From: an uncultured Lachnospiraceae bacterium
GTDB lineage: Bacteria > Bacillota > Clostridia > Lachnospirales > Lachnospiraceae
Reading direction: 5' to 3'
Length of the DNA stretch: 6,554 bases
NCBI GenBank assembly: GCA_902766655.1
Contig: CACXEL010000089.1
Coordinates: 1-6,554, forward strand
The notes below the pieces were generated by a model. The model worked only from the letters and a program-made list of their open reading frames with translations. It searched no databases and was not told where the DNA came from. A program made the position numbers and the translations under genes. Below are positions 1 to 6,546 of the stretch, piece after piece (positions within the stretch are counted from its first letter, which is position 1; each line of letters begins with the position of its first letter).

Positions 1-2
1 CG

Positions 3-65
3 GATGCTGCGGAGGAGACAGCGGATGCTGCGGAAGAAACGGCAGATGCAGCGGAGGAGGCTGTC
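3..65 (+). repeat. Three 21-bp tandem repeats encoding DAAEETA-type units
   Basis: Units at 3-23, 24-44 and 45-65 encode DAAEETA, DAAEETA and DAAEEAV. The first two differ only at synonymous third positions, and the third starts to diverge. They form an acidic, Ala-rich spacer before the folded part of the foldase, probably linking a membrane or lipid anchor to the domain. The array is cut by the window edge, so the copy number is unknown. Confidence 0.85.
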
Positions 66-1217
66 CCGGCAGAGATTCCCGCGGAAGCGGAGGCGGACGT
101 CGTTTCCTATCTGACCGGAGGCACCTACACGACCGACATGGAAGCCGCTTCCGTCGGCGACACCACCCTGTCAGCCGGTGAGGTCACCTACCTGGCCGCC
201 TACCAGTATTACAGCGCGGCTTACTATTATAAGATGTACGGGGCTACCCTGAACCTCGATGAACAGCTCGAGGACGGAACCACCTTCGCCCATTATCTCT
301 TCCAGTACGGAAGGGACGGCGCAGCCCGCTACCTGGCAGCCATGGCCAAGGCGAAGGAGATGGGTATTGAGCTCGATACCGACCGGCTCTCCGCCCTGGA
401 GACCCTCGAGGAGGACAATATCCTCCAGGCAGGTGAGAACCTCTGGGCCAGCGCCACCGCCGACGGGCTGGTGAACGCGGACGATTTCACCGAGGAGGAG
501 CAGAAGGCCTGGAAGGAGGAGCACGGCGAGCCTTATTTCCGCCACTCCATGATGTTCTACGCCACGACGCCCGATGCCTACGCCCGCTTCTACGAGAAGA
601 GCATGTACATGAACATCCTCCGGGAGAAGCTTTTCGGAGAGGGCGGCGAGTACGCGATGACCGAGGAGGACAAGCTCAGCCGGATCCAGACGTATCTGGA
701 GGAGAACGGTGTCCTCTGGGCCCGCTGCATCCTCTTCTCGACCCAGAATGTTGAGACGGACGAGGCCAAGGCGGAAATCAAGGCCAACGCCGAGGCGGCC
801 CTGGCCGAGCTGGTCGGTCTGACCGGTGAGGAGCTGGAGGACAAGTTCACCGAGCTCCAGACCCAGTATGATTCCAGCGGCTACACGCCGGGCGAGGTCC
901 AGAAGTACACCAACACCGACAGTCTCGTGGACGGCTATTACTCCGGTATCCAGGCCCTCAAGGTGGGCGAGGTCGGCATGACCGGCGAGACCGATTACGG
1001 CTACTTCCTCCTGATCCGCGAGCCGGATGAGGTGGAGGAGATCGAGGAGGAGATCACCAACGACTATGAGACCGACAGGCTGACGGAGCTCCTGGATGGG
1101 TGGATCGCGGATTACGGCATCAAGACCGAGGATATGCTGGCGGACGTGGATCTGAACGCCTTCTTCACCGCCCTGGGCGAGCTGGAGGCGACGATCGACG
1201 CGGTGGACGCCCTCTGA
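3..1217 (+). CDS. PrsA/SurA-like secreted peptidyl-prolyl isomerase-type foldase (5' partial)
   Basis: The frame is open from the window edge, so the N-terminus, presumably a lipoprotein or Sec signal, lies upstream; 404 residues are visible. The first 45 or so are an acidic Ala/Glu spacer. A SurA-N/PrsA-N-like region follows, starting near VGDTTLSAGE and rich in Tyr (YQYYSAAYYYKMYG), a style common in clostridial PrsA-like proteins. Residues about 238-340 resemble a parvulin domain: LWARCILFST at its start, then a helix, then QALKVGEVG and DYGYFLLIRE, which match the usual 'A..L..GE.S' and 'FGYHII' elements. Both histidines typical of parvulins appear replaced, by Cys at about 242 and Phe at about 335, so it may be a chaperone rather than an active isomerase. 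The C-terminus (ADVDLNAFF...) also fits this group. Expected role: folding of exported proteins outside the membrane. The internal ATG at 138 is not a credible start because it has no ribosome site and the upstream frame is open and repeat-coding. Confidence 0.75.
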   Translation, partial: DAAEETADAAEETADAAEEAVPAEIPAEAEADVVSYLTGGTYTTDMEAASVGDTTLSAGEVTYLAAYQYYSAAYYYKMYGATLNLDEQLEDGTTFAHYLFQYGRDGAARYLAAMAKAKEMGIELDTDRLSALETLEEDNILQAGENLWASATADGLVNADDFTEEEQKAWKEEHGEPYFRHSMMFYATTPDAYARFYEKSMYMNILREKLFGEGGEYAMTEEDKLSRIQTYLEENGVLWARCILFSTQNVETDEAKAEIKANAEAALAELVGLTGEELEDKFTELQTQYDSSGYTPGEVQKYTNTDSLVDGYYSGIQALKVGEVGMTGETDYGYFLLIREPDEVEEIEEEITNDYETDRLTELLDGWIADYGIKTEDMLADVDLNAFFTALGELEATIDAVDAL

Positions 1218-1237
1218 ACAGCAGCAAATCTTTCGGA

Positions 1238-1259
1238 TGCGGGGACCGGCGTCCCCGCA
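1238..1259 (+). other. GC-rich intergenic hairpin between foldase and membrane-protein genes
   Basis: A perfect 9-bp stem (1238-1246 with 1251-1259; tgcggggac/gtccccgca) closes a 4-nt loop. It starts 20 bp after the foldase stop codon. No T run follows (next bases are cccgggcaatc), so it is not a standard intrinsic terminator. It could be a partial terminator, an mRNA stabiliser at the 3' end of the foldase message or a processing site. The hairpin is seen directly; its role is inferred. Confidence 0.5.
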
Positions 1260-1306
1260 CCCGGGCAATCATAACGTCCCTGCGGCCTTCAGGCATTAAG
1301 GCGCGG

Positions 1307-1313
1307 AAAGGAG
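1307..1313 (+). promoter_or_regulatory. Ribosome binding site for the five-helix membrane protein
   Basis: AAAGGAG ends 4 nt before the ATG at 1318. It supports that start, which is followed by a typical positively charged MRKKR N-terminus and then a hydrophobic helix. Confidence 0.75.
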
Positions 1314-1317
1314 CGCG

Positions 1318-4300
1318 ATGAGAAAGAAAAGACTGATCTGGACTATCATCATGCTGGCGGTCATGGCCGCATCCCTTGTGACCATGTTCCTGCCCTGGAG
1401 CAGGTCCCTCAGCGGATCGGACGCCGCCCTGCCGGGCAGCATTCTGCGGTGGGTGCTGGCGGCAGTCGTGACGCTGGCCTTCGCAGGGTCTGTATTTCTG
1501 TATTTTACCAGGCGAACTGCCTGGGGCATGCTCTACGCCCTCGTCCAGGGCGTGAATCTGTTCGCCATGCGGGCGGTGACGCGCGGGGCCAACACGGAGG
1601 CCGGGACACAGCTCTACGGCATGACAGCCTGGTACGCGGTCTGTGTTTTCTTCACGGCGGCCATCCTTCTCGTGTGGTTCCTGGGTTTCTTCCTGGGGGC
1701 CTGGAAACGGCCGTCGGTAAAGCATCAGATCGACCCGCATCCCGATGACGCACCCAAGGCGGGCTGGAAGTTCCCTGCCGGGAAGAAGGCTTCCCGGGGA
1801 AAGAAAGCGCCTGACCGCAGGAAGGCTGACCGGGAGGAGCCGGACGAGGAGTACGACGAAGCCCTGGCCATAGCCGAGGAGGCCGAGCGCATGCGGGCCA
1901 AGGCGGAGGCCGCGAGGAAAGCGGCCGACTCTGCCGGGGCGCCGGAGCAGAGTGCCTGGGGAACTGCCGGGTCCGGTGCTTCATCCTCCCAGGAGGGCCC
2001 CGGGTTCTTCCTGGGGGATATAGCCGCCCCGGAAGATACACCCGCACCCCGGAAAAAGGCCTCAGTGCGAGCCTCGCAGGATGGCCTCTCCGGGGCGAAG
2101 GACCGGATCACTGCCCCTGCCGCTCCGGAAAATGAAGCCCCAGAAGTCCAGGCCGTCCTGAATATGCTCGCCCCGGATGCGGATAGAACCTTGTCCGATC
2201 AGACAGGCGCGGAAGAGGCCGGGGCTGCTGAGCGGACAAACCAGGCGCCGGCCGCGGACCGATCCGTGTCCGACCAGACGGATGAGGAAGCCGCCGGGTC
2301 AGCAGAAGAGAACGTAATTACACCGGCTGCCGGACGAGCCGTGTCTGATCAGACGGACGCGGAAGCCTCCGAGGCGGCAGAGGAAAATGTCCTCACGCCG
2401 GATGCCGAAGAATCCCAACCCGGGCAGGATGCCTCGAAAGCATCCGAGCCCGAAGAAGGCCCGGCCTCCCGGAATATGCCCGCGCCGGATGCCGACCGGG
2501 ACCTTTCCGATGAGGAGGAGGCGGACGAGGAAGAAGAGGAAGATTATCTCGACGCATCCTACGCTCCGGTGGACGGGAAGAGCGAAGACGCGGACACCGG
2601 CAAATCACCCGGGGTGAAAGCGAAGACTGTCTACCCGGAGGACGAAGAGCCGGATGAGGAGCCCGGGGATGAAGAGGAGGATACCGGCGAGGACGGGGAC
2701 AAGAACGAAGATTTCATGGATGCCCTCGGCGGTTTTCTGGGACGTCTTTTCGCTGCGACCAAAAAAGGCGCTGCCAAGGCAGCCGGCGGGATCCGGGCTA
2801 AGGCCGCGGATGCCAGGGCCAGGCGCAAGAGTGAAGACGAGCTGGCCGCCGAGGACGAACTGGCCGAAGAGGACGCTTTGGCCGAAGAGGACGCAGCTGC
2901 CGAAGATAGCGGCGAGGCCTCCATTCTCACGGACAGGTCCCCGGATGCCGTCGCCAGAGCCATCATGCCGGATGCGGATGAGAACGCTTCCCTCGACCGG
3001 GCAGAAAAAAAGTCATCCGGGGAAAGGGATGACGAGGACGGCAAAAAGGAGGGCTTCCGCATATTCGGCAAGGTAAGGCGGGACGACGTGGAGGAAGAAC
3101 CCGAATTCCTCCGCAAAAGAAAGAAGAAGAGCAAGGCAAAGCCGGACGAGGACGGCAGGCGGCCGGGCTTCATTCCCAGCACAGGTCTCCTCGTCAAGGC
3201 CGGCATCGGCCTGGTGGTGATCCTGCTGGCTGTGCTGGCCGTCTTCCTGCTGGTGAGACGGTTCAGGCTGGAGAGCATCGACATGGAGGACTATGTCGTC
3301 ATTTCCAGCAGCGGCTATGAGGGCTATGGCGTCGCCGAGATCAAGGTCGACAGCGAGGCACTCGAAGCAGCCGTGGCGGACGCCCTGGTGAGCAAGGGCC
3401 AGATCAAGGCCGGGACCGGGAGCGCGGTGGAAGCCTTCCGCGCCTTCGAGAGCTACAACATCATCATGGAGCAGCTGGGCTACACGGTGGACAAGGATGA
3501 CCACCTCTCCAACGGGGACGTGGTCACCGTCAGCTTCGTCTGCGACAATACGGTCCTCAAGGAATTCGGCCTGAAGGCCGGGCCGGAGAGCATAACGCAC
3601 ACGGTCCGCGGGCTCAGGGTGGTCAAGGAATACTCACCCTTCGACAGCGACCTGATCGTGGAATTCACAGGGACGGAGCCCTACGGGCGGATTGTCCTGA
3701 CGTGGGCGGGCGACTACCCACTGCATTTCACCAAGAGCAAGAGCGACGGGCTCTCCAACGGGGACGTGGTCGTGGTGACCGCCCTGCCCAACGACGGCTA
3801 CGACGCGGAGTCGCTGGCTGTGGAATACGGCATCATCCTGACGGAGACCACGAAGGAGTATCCGGTCACGGGGCTCTCCAACTATATCAGCAACGTTTCC
3901 AGCCTCTCCGGCACCGTCCTGAGCGGACTGGACGAGGAGGCCCAGGCCATCATCCAGGACAAGGCCGCCGGCGATTATGCGGGAAATGAGACCCTTGCCG
4001 CCTCCGAGCGCGTAGGATCCATGATCCTGACCGGCAGCGAGGAGACCGAGGCCCGGAACTACCTCTACATGGTCTACAAGCTGACATATCAGCGAGGCAA
4101 GACCACCTTCGATTACTATTATTACGTCCGCTTCAGAAATGTGATCCTCCACACGGACGGCAGCTACGAGAAGGACGAGACCTGCGAGGTCCCGACCGGC
4201 CGCCACGGCCTCTTCGGTCTTCTGGACAACAACGATGCCCTCCGGATCGACTGGCTCCACGCGGTGGTAGGCTTCAAGACCGTCGAAGACCTCTATATCA

Positions 4301-4536
4301 AAAAGATCGAGGACAAGATCGGCACCTTCACCATCTCCACAGACCTGGGCCTCGAAGGGATTCCGGCGGATGCCCTCACCCCTGCCGGCGGCACCTCCGG
4401 CAATTCTGAACCCTCAGAACAGACCATCTCTCCGGATCCTGTGGATCCCGCCGAAGGGGGCGCCGGGACCGGTGATGATGCCGCCTCCCCGGAGACCGCC
4501 GGCGACAACGCCAATTCGGAAGATGTGCCGCTCTGA
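1318..4536 (+). CDS. Five-helix membrane protein with long acidic cytoplasmic linker and tandem LSNGD ectodomain; function unknown
   Basis: This 1072-residue protein is not assignable to a named function. Visible layout: four hydrophobic helices at about 6-25, 42-63, 68-88 and 105-128; a helical, possibly coiled-coil stretch at about 176-205; a low-complexity, strongly acidic linker to about 600, with repeats at 283-359 and 508-531 and a basic amphipathic patch at about 466-504; a basic cluster (RKRKKKSK); a fifth helix at about 628-646; two related beta-rich modules at 655-766 and 767-853, both with LSNGDVV; a Tyr-rich folded domain at about 866-1017; and a Ser/Pro/Glu-rich disordered tail. 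Basic residues before helices 1 and 5 predict the N-terminus and linker inside and the C-terminal 425 residues outside. From memory, similar ectodomains occur in uncharacterised clostridial proteins that often carry a zinc ribbon instead of the four-helix part. Two in-frame stops (TGATGA) end the gene. The secreted foldase upstream may assist its ectodomain (inference). Gene call is firm; role is unknown. Confidence 0.9.
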   Translation: MRKKRLIWTIIMLAVMAASLVTMFLPWSRSLSGSDAALPGSILRWVLAAVVTLAFAGSVFLYFTRRTAWGMLYALVQGVNLFAMRAVTRGANTEAGTQLYGMTAWYAVCVFFTAAILLVWFLGFFLGAWKRPSVKHQIDPHPDDAPKAGWKFPAGKKASRGKKAPDRRKADREEPDEEYDEALAIAEEAERMRAKAEAARKAADSAGAPEQSAWGTAGSGASSSQEGPGFFLGDIAAPEDTPAPRKKASVRASQDGLSGAKDRITAPAAPENEAPEVQAVLNMLAPDADRTLSDQTGAEEAGAAERTNQAPAADRSVSDQTDEEAAGSAEENVITPAAGRAVSDQTDAEASEAAEENVLTPDAEESQPGQDASKASEPEEGPASRNMPAPDADRDLSDEEEADEEEEEDYLDASYAPVDGKSEDADTGKSPGVKAKTVYPEDEEPDEEPGDEEEDTGEDGDKNEDFMDALGGFLGRLFAATKKGAAKAAGGIRAKAADARARRKSEDELAAEDELAEEDALAEEDAAAEDSGEASILTDRSPDAVARAIMPDADENASLDRAEKKSSGERDDEDGKKEGFRIFGKVRRDDVEEEPEFLRKRKKKSKAKPDEDGRRPGFIPSTGLLVKAGIGLVVILLAVLAVFLLVRRFRLESIDMEDYVVISSSGYEGYGVAEIKVDSEALEAAVADALVSKGQIKAGTGSAVEAFRAFESYNIIMEQLGYTVDKDDHLSNGDVVTVSFVCDNTVLKEFGLKAGPESITHTVRGLRVVKEYSPFDSDLIVEFTGTEPYGRIVLTWAGDYPLHFTKSKSDGLSNGDVVVVTALPNDGYDAESLAVEYGIILTETTKEYPVTGLSNYISNVSSLSGTVLSGLDEEAQAIIQDKAAGDYAGNETLAASERVGSMILTGSEETEARNYLYMVYKLTYQRGKTTFDYYYYVRFRNVILHTDGSYEKDETCEVPTGRHGLFGLLDNNDALRIDWLHAVVGFKTVEDLYIKKIEDKIGTFTISTDLGLEGIPADALTPAGGTSGNSEPSEQTISPDPVDPAEGGAGTGDDAASPETAGDNANSEDVPL
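2164..2394 (+). repeat. Three degenerate ~26-residue repeats in the acidic linker
   Basis: Units at 2164-2241 (26 codons), 2242-2319 (26) and 2320-2394 (25) share the pattern (A/T)P.A.R..SDQT..E...(A)AE. A more diverged echo follows from 2395, and another (PAPDADRDLSDEEE) lies near 2482-2520. Many synonymous differences indicate old duplications under selection for acidic composition rather than recent slippage. Confidence 0.75.
2839..2910 (+). repeat. Four 18-bp tandem repeats, (E/A)LAEED-type
   Basis: Units at 2839-2856, 2857-2874, 2875-2892 and 2893-2910 encode ELAAED, ELAEED, ALAEED and AAAEDS. Units 2 and 3 are nearly identical (tggccgaagaggac shared). The array lies directly after the basic patch of the linker and probably extends as an acidic helix. 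It is a plausible slippage site for length variation between strains. Confidence 0.8.
3280..3876 (+). repeat. Two homologous extracellular beta-modules within the membrane protein
   Basis: Module A is residues 655-766 and module B residues 767-853. Matching landmarks are a first strand pair (VVISSSGYEGYGVAEI / LIVEFTGTEPYGRIVL), LSNGDVV at 730 and 812, and a closing V.GL at 763-766 and 850-853. The 21 bases coding LSNGDVV are identical at 3505-3525 and 3751-3771. Module A carries about 25 extra residues between the strand pair and LSNGD. The fold is likely a small Ig-like or beta-sandwich unit (inference from strand-like alternation). Confidence 0.75.
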
Positions 4537-4601
4537 TGAGAGTGGCCAGCCGCATCTTTCCGGCGATACATTGTAGAAGAGAACGATAGGAAGGCATAAG
4601 A

Positions 4602-4635
4602 GGGGGTGGCGCACCGACGTGCGCCACCCCCCTTT
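4602..4635 (+). terminator. Probable intrinsic terminator after the membrane-protein gene
   Basis: A perfect 13-bp stem (4602-4614 with 4619-4631; gggggtggcgcac and its complement) has a CGAC loop and is followed by CTTT. It lies 65 bp after the stop codon. The stem is very stable but the T run is only three bases, so termination may be incomplete and leave some read-through into the nucleotidyltransferase genes. The opposite-strand tail is also poor in T, giving no good case for a bidirectional terminator. Confidence 0.65.
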
Positions 4636-4664
4636 GACCTATATGAATTATCTCAGTGGGAGAA

Positions 4665-4686
4665 GCCCGCCTCTGCGGTGGCGGGT
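4665..4686 (+). other. Small hairpin in the leader of the nucleotidyltransferase genes
   Basis: A 6-bp GC stem (4666-4671 with 4680-4685) plus a G-T closing pair holds an 8-nt loop, and an A-rich stretch (tcaaaaaata) follows. It sits 47 bp before the chosen start. It does not look like a terminator in either direction. It may be a leader structure or chance. The rest of the 4537-4732 gap shows no convincing promoter boxes. Confidence 0.3.
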
Positions 4687-4716
4687 CATATCAAAAAATA
4701 CGTCTCCTCTGTTTCC

Positions 4717-4722
4717 GGAAGG
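4717..4722 (+). promoter_or_regulatory. Ribosome binding site that decides the start of the first nucleotidyltransferase
   Basis: GGAAGG (within ggaaggaag) ends 10 nt before the ATG at 4733. The frame is open further upstream to a GTG at 4619, but that codon sits inside the terminator stem. The other in-frame ATG, at 4643, has no purine-rich site. The site therefore favours 4733. Confidence 0.7.
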
Positions 4723-4732
4723 AAGTGATGAT

Positions 4733-5755
4733 ATGGATTTCAAAGCACTGCTGAATACAGAAGAATATCGTTTTTTGCATGAGGATCCGCGGCTGGGGAG
4801 GAGGATCATGCTCCTTGGCCTCAGCGGCAGCTACGGCTACGGGACCAACCGGGAGGGCAGCGATATTGACTTCCGGGGCGTGACCCTCAATCTTCCGTCT
4901 GATATTCTGGGGCTGACGGAGTTCGAGCAGTTCGAGGACCGCCGTACGGATACGGTCATTTTTTCCTTCAGGAAACTGATCTCTCTGCTCCTCAACTGCA
5001 ACCCCAACACGATCGAGATCCTGGGCCTTGATGAGGACCAGTACATGATCAGGACGGATCTCGGGCAGGAGCTGCTGGACAACAGAGGGCTCTTCCTGAG
5101 CAAGCGGGCAGCGGCCTCCTTCGGCCACTACGCGGACGCCCAGCTCCGGCGGCTCCAGAATGCGATCGCCAGAGACGCCTTGCCCCAGCCCACCCGGGAG
5201 CAGCATATTCTGAGATCCGTACAGCATGCCATGGACGACTTCAACCGGCGGCATGAGACGGCTGCGGAGGACCGGGCGCAGCTCTTTATAGACGATGCCG
5301 TCACGGAAGGGATGGAGAAGGAGATCTTTATCCGGGCTTCATTTGAGCACTACCCGCTCCGAAGATATACTGACCTGATGAACGCACTGAATATGGTGGT
5401 GCGCGATTACGACCGGATCGGCAAGAGGAACCACAAGAAGGACGACAACCATCTCAACAAGCATGCCATGCATCTTGTGCGGCTCTTCATGATGGGAATC
5501 GACATTCTCAGGGAAGCTGAGATCCGCACGCACCGGCCGGAGGAGGACCTTAAGCTGCTGAGAAGCATCCGGAACGGCGATTTTATGCAGGACGGCGTGC
5601 TGGTGCCGGCCTTTTACGAGATCGTTTCGGATTACGAGAGCCGCTTCAAGGAGGCAGAGGCCGCCAGCCGCCTTCCTGACAACCCGGATATGGAGGCGGT
5701 CGAGCATTTTGTCGAGACCATTAACCGCAGAGTCGTGATGGAGGACATAGGATGA
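4733..5755 (+). CDS. Predicted nucleotidyltransferase, COG3541/RlaP-like (subfamily 1)
   Basis: With the start at 4733 the protein has 340 residues and begins MDFKALLNTEEYRF. The N-terminal third is a polymerase-beta-type minimal nucleotidyltransferase: LLGLSGSYGYGT (GS at 32-33), SDIDFRGV (D44, D46) and a third acid, D73, before FSFRKLISLL, then NPNTIEIL. These acids would bind the metal ions for nucleotidyl transfer. The remainder is mostly helical, with KHAMHLVRLFMMGIDIL at about 244-260 and an RSIRNGDFM element that I recall from bacterial and phage members of this family. The protein should be cytoplasmic, as no signal or membrane segment is visible. Substrate is unknown: relatives (RlaP) have been linked to RNA repair, but nothing here proves that. 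It overlaps the next gene by 4 bp (ATGA), so the two are expected to be made together. Family assignment is good; the biological role is open. Confidence 0.85.
   Translation: MDFKALLNTEEYRFLHEDPRLGRRIMLLGLSGSYGYGTNREGSDIDFRGVTLNLPSDILGLTEFEQFEDRRTDTVIFSFRKLISLLLNCNPNTIEILGLDEDQYMIRTDLGQELLDNRGLFLSKRAAASFGHYADAQLRRLQNAIARDALPQPTREQHILRSVQHAMDDFNRRHETAAEDRAQLFIDDAVTEGMEKEIFIRASFEHYPLRRYTDLMNALNMVVRDYDRIGKRNHKKDDNHLNKHAMHLVRLFMMGIDILREAEIRTHRPEEDLKLLRSIRNGDFMQDGVLVPAFYEIVSDYESRFKEAEAASRLPDNPDMEAVEHFVETINRRVVMEDIG
5740..5744 (+). promoter_or_regulatory. Ribosome binding site inside the end of the first nucleotidyltransferase gene
   Basis: GGAGG lies in the last codons of the upstream gene, 7 nt before the ATG at 5752. 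The start and stop codons overlap as ATGA (5752-5755). This arrangement supports translational coupling. Confidence 0.75.
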
Positions 5756-6546
5756 GAGATATACAGAAGGAAATCCGTGAAAACCTGGACGCAATCGAAA
5801 AAGAGAAAAATGTACGCATTCTCCTGGCCGTCGAGTCCGGCAGCCGGGCCTGGGGCTTCGCCTCGCCGGACAGTGACTACGACGTGCGCTTCATCTATAT
5901 GCACGAGCCCAGGGAGTATCTGCGCATCGACCCCTGGAAGGATACCATCGAGTGGCACCTGGATGAGGTGCTGGATATCAACGGCTGGGACCTCAGGAAG
6001 GCCCTCCTCGCCTTCGCCAAGGGCAACCCGAGCATCATGGAGTGGGCGACTTCACCGGTCGTCTACCGTGAAGCTCCTGAGTGGAACGGGATCCGGCAGA
6101 CGGCAATCGGATACTATTCCGAAAAATCGGCCCTCTGCCATTATTACGGCACTGCCAACAATGCCTACCGCGGCTACCTGATGGGGGAACTGATCCGGTA
6201 CAAAAAGTATTTTTACGCCCTTCGCCCCCTCCTCTGCTGCCGTTGGATCGAGCGTTACCATGAAGTGCCGCCCATGGAATTCGAAAAGCTCCTGACCCTT
6301 TTCGACGGTACGGAAGCCGACCTGTCCGAGGAGCTCCTCACAGCTATCCGTGTCCTCCTTTCCCGCAAGGTCGTGACAGTGGAAAAGGACCTGAACCCCC
6401 ACATACCAGAAATCATAGATTTCATCACGACCGAATGCCCGAAACAGAAGGCCATATCTTCCGCCGCCCCGGATGACCACAAGCGCGACTTTACGTCCAT
6501 CAACGACTGCTTCCGTGCGGTCCTGTTTCCGGAAAACAATGCCTAG
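5752..6546 (+). CDS. Predicted nucleotidyltransferase, YcgL/COG3541-type (subfamily 2)
   Basis: This complete 264-residue protein has the signature of the YcgL group: VESGSRAWGF (G30, S31), SDYDVRFIY (D42, D44), third acid D75 in DINGWDLRKALLAF, then GNPSIMEWATSPVVY. The C-terminal helical part has YYGTANNAYRGYL, KKYFYALRPLLCCRWIE and PPMEFEKLL, all typical of this family by recollection. Key acids are present, so it is probably an active nucleotidyl transferase in the cytoplasm; its acceptor is unknown. Aligned by motif, it matches its upstream neighbour exactly in spacing: GS to DxD is 12 residues, and third acid to the Arg-Lys pair is 7. The two are clearly homologous but not recent duplicates, because the surrounding sequence differs widely. 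Start choice is supported by GGAGG and the ATGA overlap. The stop is only 8 bp from the window end, so any further operon members cannot be seen. Confidence 0.88.
   Translation: MRDIQKEIRENLDAIEKEKNVRILLAVESGSRAWGFASPDSDYDVRFIYMHEPREYLRIDPWKDTIEWHLDEVLDINGWDLRKALLAFAKGNPSIMEWATSPVVYREAPEWNGIRQTAIGYYSEKSALCHYYGTANNAYRGYLMGELIRYKKYFYALRPLLCCRWIERYHEVPPMEFEKLLTLFDGTEADLSEELLTAIRVLLSRKVVTVEKDLNPHIPEIIDFITTECPKQKAISSAAPDDHKRDFTSINDCFRAVLFPENNA

Noticed and set aside
171..1268. Long open frame on the minus strand opposite the foldase gene (365 codons)
   Set aside because: It mirrors the GC-rich + strand gene in the opposite frame, and its translation is Leu/Gly/Val-rich with no recognisable domain. 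The + frame has clear family features, so this is a composition shadow.
1285..1316. Small inverted repeats around the ribosome site (gcctt/aaggc at 1285-1302 and gcgc/gcgc at 1301-1316) as a riboswitch or attenuator
   Set aside because: Stems of 4-5 bp are expected by chance in GC-rich DNA, and no known riboswitch motif is visible.
4536..4589. A 17-codon ORF starting in the stop codon overlap (TGATG) after the membrane-protein gene
   Set aside because: It has no good ribosome site and is short and basic with no recognisable features. The ATG arises from the tandem TGATGA stop codons.
4634..4662. TTGACC as a possible -35 box for the nucleotidyltransferase genes
   Set aside because: No acceptable -10 box lies 16-18 bp downstream, and the nearby TATGAAT is too close. 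The promoter position is left open.
4733..6546. HEPN/MNT toxin-antitoxin interpretation of the nucleotidyltransferase pair
   Set aside because: Both proteins have nucleotidyltransferase active sites and are larger than typical MNT antitoxins. Neither shows an RX4-6H HEPN signature in a small partner.
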